Positions 1 to 5,751 of a DNA stretch of 15,373 nucleotides are shown here, one piece after another. The notes beneath the pieces are model-generated. The model searched no databases, was not told where the DNA came from, and saw only the letters and a list, made by a program, of their open reading frames with translations. Origin of the DNA: Gallibacter pasteurianus_A (GTDB taxonomy: Bacteria > Bacillota > Clostridia > Peptostreptococcales > Anaerovoracaceae); the NCBI GenBank assembly GCA_963596005.1, contig CAVBJF010000007.1, positions 1-15,373 on the forward strand, given 5' to 3'. The first letter of the stretch is position 1; each line of letters starts with the position of its first letter. The translations under genes and the position numbers were made by a program.

Positions 1-52
1 AGCGCTGATGATACTTGGTGGGCGACTGCCTGGGAAAGTAGGACATTGCCGG
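1..52 (+). rRNA. rrf: 5S ribosomal RNA, 3' end (partial)
   Basis: The sequence matches the 3' half of bacterial 5S rRNA: a GATGATACTTGG segment, a loop E/helix IV region, then CTGGGAAAGTAGGACATTGCC and a final GG. The 5' part lies outside the window. A T6 run (53-58) follows, then tRNA-Glu, the usual layout at the distal end of a 16S-23S-5S-tRNA operon. The exact 3' end (about 52) is inferred from the family. Confidence 0.88.
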
Positions 53-58
53 TTTTTT

Positions 59-133
59 GGCCCTATGGTCAAGCGGTTAAGACACCGCCCTTTCACGGCG
101 GTAACCCGGGTTCGATTCCCGGTAGGGTCACCA
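59..133 (+). tRNA. tRNA-Glu(UUC)
   Basis: A full cloverleaf is visible. The acceptor stem GGCCCTA (59-65) pairs with TAGGGTC (123-129), and the anticodon stem CCGCC/GGCGG (85-89/97-101) encloses the loop CTTTCAC with anticodon TTC at 92-94. The T arm holds GGTTCGATTCC, and the discriminator A (130) is followed by an encoded CCA (131-133). It lies six bases after the 5S rRNA and is probably co-transcribed with the rRNA operon. Confidence 0.97.
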
Positions 134-138
134 GATGA

Positions 139-221
139 GCGCGTCTGGTGGAATTGGCAGACACGCTAGATTTAGGTTCTAGTGGGAAACCGTGGGGGTT
201 CAAGTCCCTCGACGCGCACCA
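139..221 (+). tRNA. tRNA-Leu(UAG)
   Basis: This is a class II tRNA with a long variable arm. The acceptor stem GCGCGTC (139-145) pairs with GACGCGC (211-217). The anticodon stem CTAGA/TCTAG (166-170/178-182) encloses TTTAGGT with anticodon TAG at 173-175. The T loop is GGTTCAAGTCC, and the CCA is encoded (219-221). It lies five bases after tRNA-Glu in the same transcription unit. Confidence 0.97.
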
Positions 222-252
222 AAAAAAGGTCCACCATTGGTGGATCTTTTTT
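222..252 (+). terminator. Intrinsic terminator of the rRNA-tRNA operon
   Basis: The arms AGGTCCACC (227-235) and GGTGGATCT (239-247) pair over nine positions with one G-T wobble around an ATT loop, and T6 (247-252) follows. It sits directly after the CCA of tRNA-Leu(UAG), as expected for the end of the rRNA-tRNA transcript. Confidence 0.9.
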
Positions 253-279
253 GACATTTATATAAGATTTTTATATATT
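251..279 (+). promoter_or_regulatory. Sigma-70-type promoter for tRNA-Leu(CAG)
   Basis: A perfect -35 TTGACA (251-256), whose first two bases are the end of the terminator T run, is followed by a 17-base spacer and TATATT (274-279). Transcription would start near 286 and give a 5' leader of about 55 bases removed by RNase P. A TATAAT at 303-308 lacks a good -35 and is a weaker alternative. Confidence 0.65.
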
Positions 280-342
280 AAAGATATGTCGGTATAGTTT
301 TTTATAATAGTTTGCATAGCGATATTATGTATTTAAATATTT

Positions 343-427
343 GCGGTCATGGCGGAATTGGCAGACGCGCACGGTTCAGGTCCGTGTGAGGCAACTCATG
401 GGGGTTCGAATCCCTTTGACCGCACCA
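343..427 (+). tRNA. tRNA-Leu(CAG)
   Basis: This is a class II leucine tRNA. The acceptor stem GCGGTCA pairs with TGACCGC (417-423). The anticodon stem CACGG/CCGTG (370-374/382-386) encloses TTCAGGT with anticodon CAG at 377-379. There is a long variable arm, T loop GGTTCGAATCC and encoded CCA (425-427). No convincing terminator separates it from the purine operon promoter 13 bases further on. Confidence 0.97.
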
Positions 428-439
428 TAAATTTTTCGC

Positions 440-468
440 TTGAAAACAAAAAAAGCAAATTGTATAAT
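440..468 (+). promoter_or_regulatory. Promoter of the purine operon
   Basis: The -35 element TTGAAA (440-445) is separated by exactly 17 bases from a consensus -10 TATAAT (463-468). The predicted start near 475 leaves about 15 bases before the riboswitch P1 helix. This is the only strong promoter between the tRNA and purE, so the riboswitch should control the whole operon. Confidence 0.8.
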
Positions 469-488
469 TTAGAAAAATGAAGAGAACG

Positions 489-558
489 ACTTTTTGTGAC
501 TGACGGATATGCGGAAAACCGCGGGGGAGCAAAAAGAATATGTGCCGACCGTCTGGGC
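489..558 (+). promoter_or_regulatory. ZTP/ZMP riboswitch (pfl motif) aptamer
   Basis: The conserved blocks of the pfl/ZTP aptamer are visible in order. P1 is CTTTTTG (490-496) with CAAAAAG (530-536), followed by GTGACTGACGG (496-506). A small P2 hairpin GCGG-AAAA-CCGC (511-522) leads to GGGGGAGC (523-530), then the 3' domain GCCGACCGTCTGGGC (544-558). The 3' domain can form a short helix (GCC 544-546 with GGC 556-558), and CGG (504-506) can form the expected pseudoknot with CCG (549-551). The family senses the purine intermediate ZMP/ZTP, which builds up when 10-formyl-THF is scarce, and switches downstream genes on. Its place before a purine operon that contains the AICAR formyltransferase fits this. 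Identification is by recalled consensus, not a covariance search. Confidence 0.9.
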
Positions 559-597
559 TGATTTGTTCCCGTGCAGGGGACAAGTTTGCCCTTTTTT
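555..597 (+). terminator. Riboswitch expression platform: intrinsic terminator
   Basis: A 16-position stem runs from 555-570 to 576-591 around a GTGCA loop (one T-T mismatch, three wobbles) and ends in T6 (592-597). Its 5' foot, GGGC (555-558), is the conserved 3' end of the ZTP aptamer. Ligand binding and terminator formation are therefore mutually exclusive: without ZMP the terminator forms, and with ZMP the GGGC stays in the aptamer and the operon is transcribed. The purE ribosome site (GGAGG, 616-620) lies downstream. Confidence 0.88.
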
Positions 598-627
598 AGT
601 CCAAAAATGTAGCATGGAGGAAACAAT

Positions 628-1107
628 ATGAAAAAAGTTGCAATTATTATGGGCTCTGACAGCGATTTGCCGATTGCCGAAAAGGCGATAAAAAAGCTTT
701 CAGAGTATAGTATTGACTATGAGGTGCATATTTATTCGGCGCATCGAACACCGGAAGAGACGATAGAATTTGCAAAAAACGCTAAGCAAAATGACTTTGC
801 TGTTATTATAGCGTTTGCCGGTATGGCAGCTCATTTAGCCGGAGTTATTGCCGCTAATACAACTCTTCCTGTTATTGGTGTTCCTGTAAAATCCACATTA
901 GAGGGGATGGATGCACTTCTTGCTACTGTACAGATGCCTCCGGGGGTGCCTGTTGCAACAGTCGCTATAGATGCGGCGGTCAATGCGGCGATATTGGCAA
1001 TCGAAATTTTGGCAGTTGCAGATGAAAAACTTGCAGACTTACTTTTAGAAAAACGCAATGAAGAGCGCCAAAAGGTTTTAGAAAAAGATCGCAATATTTG
1101 TAAATAA
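628..1107 (+). CDS. purE: N5-carboxyaminoimidazole ribonucleotide mutase / AIR carboxylase catalytic subunit PurE
   Basis: This 159-residue protein forms CAIR from AIR-derived carbamate or directly from AIR and CO2. Visible motifs are MGSDSD (8-13), the class I signature SAHRTPE (37-43), AGMAAHL (64-70) and QMPPGVPVAT (102-111). Class II (CO2-using) enzymes typically have SAHK, so the motif is class I. It differs from B. subtilis and E. coli PurE: AGMAAHLAGV replaces AGGAAHLPGM, and the segment after VAT is about two residues shorter. No purK, the usual partner of class I PurE, is in this operon. The ATG has GGAGG seven bases upstream. It is the first gene after the riboswitch and is 52 bases before purC. 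Confidence 0.95.
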   Translation: MKKVAIIMGSDSDLPIAEKAIKKLSEYSIDYEVHIYSAHRTPEETIEFAKNAKQNDFAVIIAFAGMAAHLAGVIAANTTLPVIGVPVKSTLEGMDALLATVQMPPGVPVATVAIDAAVNAAILAIEILAVADEKLADLLLEKRNEERQKVLEKDRNICK

Positions 1108-1159
1108 GAAGCAAAATGTCATTTAATAAAATTTTTATATAAAAAAAACGGAGGGAAAA

Positions 1160-1846
1160 ATGGATAACAAATTAGTCTACACAGGAAAAACAAAAAATGT
1201 ATTTGAACTCGAAAATGGGAATTATCTTTTGAAGTTTAAAGATGATTGCACAGGTAAGGACGGAGTATTTGATCCGGGTGAAAATTCGGTTGGACTTACC
1301 ATTGAGGGAGTAGGCGATGTCAACCTTAGAATGTCTATCTATTTCTTCGAAAAAATCAATATGGCAGGTATAAGGACACACTATGTAAATGCTAATTTAG
1401 AAGATACAACAATGGAAGTTCTTCCTGCTAAGGTTTTTGGAAATGGATTAGAGGTTATCTGTCGCCATAAGGCTGTAGGTAGCTTTTTCCGTCGTTACGG
1501 AGAATATATTGAGGAAGGCGCAGACCTCGATGCTTATGTAGAAATGACATTCAAAAATGATGAAAAGGGCGATCCGCTTGTAACAAAAGATGGTCTTATC
1601 GCACTTGGCATTATGACAGCTGAGCAATACGAAAGCATAAAGGAAATGACACAGAAGATAACACAGATCGTTGCCGATGATCTAAAAGAAAAAGGTCTTG
1701 TACTTTATGATATTAAATTTGAGTTCGGATATGATAAGGACGGCAAGGTTATATTGATTGACGAGATTGCTTCAGGAAATATGAGAGTATATAAGGATGG
1801 TCAGTATATCGATCCGATGAAACTATCTGAGTTATTTTTTGCATAG
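1160..1846 (+). CDS. purC: Phosphoribosylaminoimidazole-succinocarboxamide synthase PurC
   Basis: SAICAR synthase couples aspartate to CAIR using ATP. At 228 residues it is close to the family length. Visible signatures are YTGKTKNVFE near the N-terminus (7-16), VICRHKAVGSFFRRYG (99-114) in place of the usual VRNxAAGS-type segment, LYDIKFEFG (182-190) and IDEIASGNMRVYKDG (200-214) in place of the common DEISPDTCRLWD. The overall pattern is secure, but it belongs to a divergent PurC subgroup. The start has GGAGGG (1150-1155). Its product would be used by adenylosuccinate lyase (PurB), which is not in the window. Confidence 0.93.
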   Translation: MDNKLVYTGKTKNVFELENGNYLLKFKDDCTGKDGVFDPGENSVGLTIEGVGDVNLRMSIYFFEKINMAGIRTHYVNANLEDTTMEVLPAKVFGNGLEVICRHKAVGSFFRRYGEYIEEGADLDAYVEMTFKNDEKGDPLVTKDGLIALGIMTAEQYESIKEMTQKITQIVADDLKEKGLVLYDIKFEFGYDKDGKVILIDEIASGNMRVYKDGQYIDPMKLSELFFA

Positions 1847-1900
1847 AGCTTGCATGTAGATTTTACATAAGTTTAGGCAAAAAGAAACGGAGGTAAAAAA

Positions 1901-3325
1901 TTGGGTGGTTTCTTTGGAGTTGCATCCAAAAAAGATGCTGTGCTTGATGTCTTTTTTGGCGTAGATTATCATTCGCATTTGGGAACGCGTAGAGCCGGTA
2001 TGGTAGCGATTAGCGAGGAAAAGGGATTTCAGCACGAAATACACAAAATAGAAAATTCGCCATTTCGTACAAAATTTGATGGCATTACAGATGAGATGTC
2101 AGGTAAGTCGTGTATCGGTTGCATAAGCGATGCGGATCCACAGCCTATTTTGATTCGCTCAAAGCTTGGAATATTTTCGATTACAACTATTGGTTTGATA
2201 CGAAACGCTGAGACTCTCACAAAAGAGCTTTTAGAAAACGGAAACGGATATTTTGAGGCTCATACAGCAGGTAGGATAAATGCAACGGAGATAGCTGCGG
2301 CTTTGATTAACCAAAAGGACAGCTTTGTTGAGGGTATCAAGTTCGCGCATGAAAAGATAGAAGGCTCTATTTCAATACTGATCTTGCTTGAGGACGGTAG
2401 CCTTATAGCGGCAAGAGATAAGGTGGGTAGGTTGCCTATCTTGATTGGCAAGGATAATGACGGTTATTGTGTTTCATTTGAATCCTTTGCTTATCAAAAA
2501 TTGGGATATGAGGATGTTAAAGAACTTAGACCGGCAGAAATTGTAAAGGTGACAGCTGAGGGTCTTGAGGTGCTTGATGAAGGCGGATGTGAAATGAAAA
2601 TTTGTGCATTCCTATGGACATATTACGGTTATCCAACCTCTAAATATGAAGGAGTAAATGTTGAAGTTATGCGCAATCGCAACGGCAGTATCTTAGCACA
2701 GATAGATCAGGGAAACGCTGTCGCATCAGATATTGATTTTGTAAGTGGTGTGCCCGATTCGGGGACGCCTCATGCGATAGGTTATGCGAACGCAAGCGGT
2801 ATACCGTTTGCACGTCCTTTTATCAAGTATACGCCGACATGGCCAAGAAGCTTTATGCCGACAAGCCAGCGTGAGCGCAGTATGGTAGCTAAGATGAAAA
2901 TGATACCGGTGCATGAGCTTATAGATGACAAAAAGTTATTATTTGTAGATGATAGTATCGTAAGAGGGACACAGCTTCGGGAGACAGTTGAGTTTTTATA
3001 TGAAAACGGAGCGCGTGAGGTGCATATGCGTTCGGCATGTCCTCCTATCATGTATGCGTGTAAATATTTAAATTTTTCGAGAAGCAACTCGGAGATGGAT
3101 TTGATCGCAAGACAGGTTATATTTGAACTCGAGGGAGAAGAGGCGATAGAGCATATAGACGAATATATCGATGGCAAGACACAAAGGGGCAAGGCGCTCA
3201 GAGAGAGGATAAGCGAAAAGCTTCACTTTGCTTCTTTGGACTATCAGACGCTTGAGGGTGTTATAGAGGCTATAGGTATTGAGCCATGTAAGCTTTGTAC
3301 TTACTGCTGGAACGGAAAGGGATAA
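1901..3325 (+). CDS. purF: Amidophosphoribosyltransferase-like PurF with a degenerate glutaminase domain
   Basis: This 474-residue PurF homologue would catalyse the first committed step, PRPP to phosphoribosylamine. The phosphoribosyltransferase half is intact: GVPDSGTPHAIGYA (283-296), SQRERSMV (322-329) and the PRPP loop LLFVDDSIVRGTQ (346-358). Four cysteines line up with the B. subtilis Fe-S ligands: C235, C387, C466 and C469. The N-terminal glutaminase fold is recognisable (GGFFGV, HLGTRRAGM), but its catalytic residues are gone. The protein begins Met-Gly-Gly instead of exposing a cysteine, GHVRYxTAG is reduced to GCISDAD (73-79), HNGNL reads TIGLI (96-100), and the glutamine-binding Asp aligns with Ala128. 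The start is TTG with GGAGG at 1889-1893, and no upstream alternative restores a cysteine. It may use free ammonia or a partner glutaminase; that part is inference. Confidence 0.9.
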   Translation: MGGFFGVASKKDAVLDVFFGVDYHSHLGTRRAGMVAISEEKGFQHEIHKIENSPFRTKFDGITDEMSGKSCIGCISDADPQPILIRSKLGIFSITTIGLIRNAETLTKELLENGNGYFEAHTAGRINATEIAAALINQKDSFVEGIKFAHEKIEGSISILILLEDGSLIAARDKVGRLPILIGKDNDGYCVSFESFAYQKLGYEDVKELRPAEIVKVTAEGLEVLDEGGCEMKICAFLWTYYGYPTSKYEGVNVEVMRNRNGSILAQIDQGNAVASDIDFVSGVPDSGTPHAIGYANASGIPFARPFIKYTPTWPRSFMPTSQRERSMVAKMKMIPVHELIDDKKLLFVDDSIVRGTQLRETVEFLYENGAREVHMRSACPPIMYACKYLNFSRSNSEMDLIARQVIFELEGEEAIEHIDEYIDGKTQRGKALRERISEKLHFASLDYQTLEGVIEAIGIEPCKLCTYCWNGKG

Positions 3326-3327
3326 AA

Positions 3328-4377
3328 ATGAACAATTCAAAATCGGATAGCTACACAGAAGCAGGTGTAGATATTACAGCAGGATATCGCGCAGTGGAGC
3401 TTATGAAAGAGCATATCGCAAAAACGATGACCGGCGGTGCACTTTCTGATATTGGAGGCTTTGGCGGCCTTTTTGAGCTTGATATTACAGGGATAAAAAA
3501 GCCGGTGCTTGTCAGCGGAACTGACGGAGTCGGCACGAAGTTAAAGTTAGCATTTTTGATGGATAAGCACGACACGGTCGGCATAGATTGCGTGGCAATG
3601 TGTGTAAATGACATCATATGCTGTGGCGCAAAACCGTTATTTTTTCTCGATTATATAGCTTGTGGCAAAAATGTACCCGAAAAAATGGCAGAGATAGTTT
3701 CGGGAATCGCAGAGGGGTGTGTGCAGTCGGGAGCGTCTCTCATAGGTGGCGAGACAGCGGAAATGCCGGGCTTTTATCCTATTGACGAATATGATTTGGC
3801 AGGGTTTTCTGTTGGAGTTGTAGATAAGTCAAAAATAATCGATAATACGAGTATGAAAGCAGGGGATCTTGTAATAGCACTACCATCGAGCGGTGTTCAT
3901 TCAAATGGATTTTCGCTCGTGCGTAAGGTTTTTGATATTGAAAATGCCGAGATTAAAAAACCGCTCAAAGAGCTTGACGGTAAATCGCTTGGAGAGGCCT
4001 TACTTGTACCTACGAGGATTTATGTAAAGCCTATGCTAAAACTTTTTGAAAAAGTGCAGGTAAAGGCTGTTTCGCATATAACAGGGGGAGGATTTTATGA
4101 AAATATTCCGCGAAGTATCCCTGATGGACTTTGTGCGAAAATAAAAAGGGACAGTGTGCGTATTCTGCCAATATTTGATCTCATAAAAACCACAGGAGAT
4201 ATTCCTGAAAGAGATATGTTCAACACATTTAATATGGGAGTAGGAATGAGCATTGTTGTTGATGCAAATGATGCTGACGTAGCGATTGCTACTCTAAAGG
4301 CAAATGGCGAGGATGCTTATATAATAGGAGAAATTTCTGAGGCAGCTGCCGATGGAAAAAAGGTGGAGTTATGCTAA
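3328..4377 (+). CDS. purM: Phosphoribosylformylglycinamidine cyclo-ligase PurM (AIR synthetase)
   Basis: The enzyme closes FGAM to AIR with ATP. The ATG at 3328 gives 349 residues, matching the family (E. coli about 345). It is preceded by AAAGGG (3316-3321), and the N-terminus SYTEAGVDITAGYRAVELM is typical. A longer frame upstream would overlap purF and adds an atypical peptide. Motifs are SGTDGVGTKLKLA (63-75), CVNDIICCGAKPLFFLDY (92-109), GGETAEMPGFY (140-150), SSGVHSNGFSLVRK (187-200) and later HITGGGFYENIPR. It lies two bases after the purF stop and overlaps purN by seven bases, indicating translational coupling. Confidence 0.97.
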   Translation: MNNSKSDSYTEAGVDITAGYRAVELMKEHIAKTMTGGALSDIGGFGGLFELDITGIKKPVLVSGTDGVGTKLKLAFLMDKHDTVGIDCVAMCVNDIICCGAKPLFFLDYIACGKNVPEKMAEIVSGIAEGCVQSGASLIGGETAEMPGFYPIDEYDLAGFSVGVVDKSKIIDNTSMKAGDLVIALPSSGVHSNGFSLVRKVFDIENAEIKKPLKELDGKSLGEALLVPTRIYVKPMLKLFEKVQVKAVSHITGGGFYENIPRSIPDGLCAKIKRDSVRILPIFDLIKTTGDIPERDMFNTFNMGVGMSIVVDANDADVAIATLKANGEDAYIIGEISEAAADGKKVELC

Positions 4378-4991
4378 AGGTAAGGATTGCAGTTTTGGTT
4401 TCGGGAGGCGGTACAAACCTGCAGGCTCTGATAGATGCACAAAAAAACGATATTTTAAAATCAGGTGAAATAAGCCTTGTGCTTTCCGGCAATGAGGACG
4501 CATATGCGCTTGTCAGAGCTAAGGAAGCAGGAATAAAGGCGTTAGCGGTTCCTTATAAAAAATGCGAGTCACAAAAGGATTTTGAAGAAAAGCTTTTAGA
4601 TATTCTTTCCGACTCAAAAATAGATCTCATTGTATTAGCCGGCTTTTTAAATATTTTAACTAAGGATTTTACGGACGAATATAAGGAACGGATTATCAAT
4701 GTTCATCCATCACTGATACCGTCATTTTGCGGCAAAGGCTTTTATGGCTTAAAGGTGCATGAAGAGGCGCTTTCGTATGGCGTCAAAGTGACAGGTGCGA
4801 CGGTGCACTTTGTAAACGAAATACCGGACGGTGGGCGTATAATCATGCAAAAGGCTGTTGATATCAAGGATGACGATACGCCTAAAACTTTACAGGAGCG
4901 TGTAATGAAAGAAGCAGAGTGGGTTATATTGCCACATGCAACAGAAAAAGTATGTAGTGATATACAAAATAAACTCGGCGGAGGTGAGTAA
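4371..4991 (+). CDS. purN: Phosphoribosylglycinamide formyltransferase PurN
   Basis: PurN transfers a formyl group from 10-formyl-THF to GAR. At 206 residues it has the standard length (E. coli 212). SGGGTNLQAL (11-20) is the phosphate-binding loop, AGFLNIL (90-96) lies in the folate region, and NVHPSLIPSF (110-119) carries the catalytic Asn110 and His112. Asp153 in IPDGG completes the triad equivalent to E. coli Asn106/His108/Asp144. The ATG lies inside the end of purM, with AGGTGGAG just before it. It is one of two folate-using enzymes in the operon, which fits control by a ZMP-sensing riboswitch. Confidence 0.96.
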   Translation: MLKVRIAVLVSGGGTNLQALIDAQKNDILKSGEISLVLSGNEDAYALVRAKEAGIKALAVPYKKCESQKDFEEKLLDILSDSKIDLIVLAGFLNILTKDFTDEYKERIINVHPSLIPSFCGKGFYGLKVHEEALSYGVKVTGATVHFVNEIPDGGRIIMQKAVDIKDDDTPKTLQERVMKEAEWVILPHATEKVCSDIQNKLGGGE

Positions 4992-4993
4992 AT

Positions 4994-5710
4994 ATGAACA
5001 GATATAAAAAGCACAATATTGGTGAGCTTTTGCAGGCAAACAAATACCCGGGGAGAGGGATTATCTGTGGCAAGAGCGCCGATGATACAAAGGCGGTTAT
5101 TGCTTATTTCATAATGGGTAGAAGCGAAAATTCAAGAAATCGTATTTTTACAGCAGAAGGTGAGGATGTTACGATTTATCCATTTGATTCTTCAAAGGTT
5201 GAGGATCCGTCTCTGATTATTTATTCACCGCTGAGAACTTTAGGCAATCATCTAATTGTCACAAATGGAGATCAGACAGATACCATTTATGACTTTTTAA
5301 AGGAGGGTAAGAGCGTGGAAGAGGCATTAACAACACGATCTTTTGAGCCTGACGCGCCAAATTTTACTCCGAGAATAAGTGCTACACTGACATTCAGCAA
5401 GAAACTTTCATATCAGATGAGCATATTAAAGAGCATAGATGAAGAAGGTAGCGAGTGCGCGAGATATTTTTATAACTACACAGCACGAGCAGGACTTGGC
5501 CACTTCATACACACATATGAGAAGGACGGTGCACCATTACCGACATTTTACGGGGAGCCACATAGGATAGATATTCCAAATGAGATCGATATATTTATGG
5601 ATGAGATTTGGAATAATCTAAATGAGGAAAATAAAATTTCGCTTTTAGTGAGATTTGTAGATGTTGTCAGTGGCAAGATGGAGCAGCGTATATTAAACAA
5701 AAACATCTAA
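4994..5710 (+). CDS. purO: IMP cyclohydrolase, archaeal PurO family
   Basis: I assign this 238-residue protein to the PurO-type IMP cyclohydrolase family, which converts FAICAR to IMP. It is unrelated to the IMPCH domain of ordinary bacterial PurH. Visible family features are YPGRGI (18-23), MGRSENSRNR (41-50), TNGDQTDTI (90-98), FEPDAPNFTPRIS (117-129) and GLGHFIHTY (168-176). Archaeal members are near 200 residues, so this is somewhat longer. A perfect GGAGGTGA (4980-4987) lies six bases before the ATG, two bases after purN. Directly downstream is a stand-alone AICAR formyltransferase lacking an IMPCH domain, so the pair together performs the PurH reactions. Family assignment is by motif recognition. 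Confidence 0.88.
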   Translation: MNRYKKHNIGELLQANKYPGRGIICGKSADDTKAVIAYFIMGRSENSRNRIFTAEGEDVTIYPFDSSKVEDPSLIIYSPLRTLGNHLIVTNGDQTDTIYDFLKEGKSVEEALTTRSFEPDAPNFTPRISATLTFSKKLSYQMSILKSIDEEGSECARYFYNYTARAGLGHFIHTYEKDGAPLPTFYGEPHRIDIPNEIDIFMDEIWNNLNEENKISLLVRFVDVVSGKMEQRILNKNI

Positions 5711-5751
5711 CAGAGAGATATTGTTTAGAAATTGATTTGTAGAGGGTAAAA

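Noticed and set aside
475..600. A guanine/adenine purine riboswitch or a PurR operator as the purine operon control element
   Set aside because: The conserved loop sequences of the guanine/adenine aptamer are absent, and no PurBox-like pair was seen. The leader instead matches the ZTP class block by block.
347..626. Two overlapping minus-strand reading frames across tRNA-Leu(CAG) and the purine leader, coding peptides such as GQRDSNPHELPHTD
   Set aside because: This is the familiar false peptide produced by reading a leucine tRNA backwards. The frames lie antisense to the tRNA and the riboswitch and have no ribosome site.
1861..1900. A different start for purF that would supply a catalytic cysteine
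   Set aside because: The GGAGG fits the TTG at 1901. No upstream in-frame start yields a Cys-Gly N-terminus, and the other glutaminase residues are lost as well.
3295..3327. An upstream start for purM giving an 11-residue longer protein
   Set aside because: It would begin inside the end of purF, has no ribosome site and adds residues foreign to the family. The ATG at 3328 has AAAGGG at proper spacing.
2726..3340. Several minus-strand frames of 62-136 codons opposite purF
   Set aside because: They mirror the codon structure of a well-conserved plus-strand gene, lack ribosome sites and show no recognisable domain. The same holds for the antisense frames over purE, purM, purD, purL and proA.
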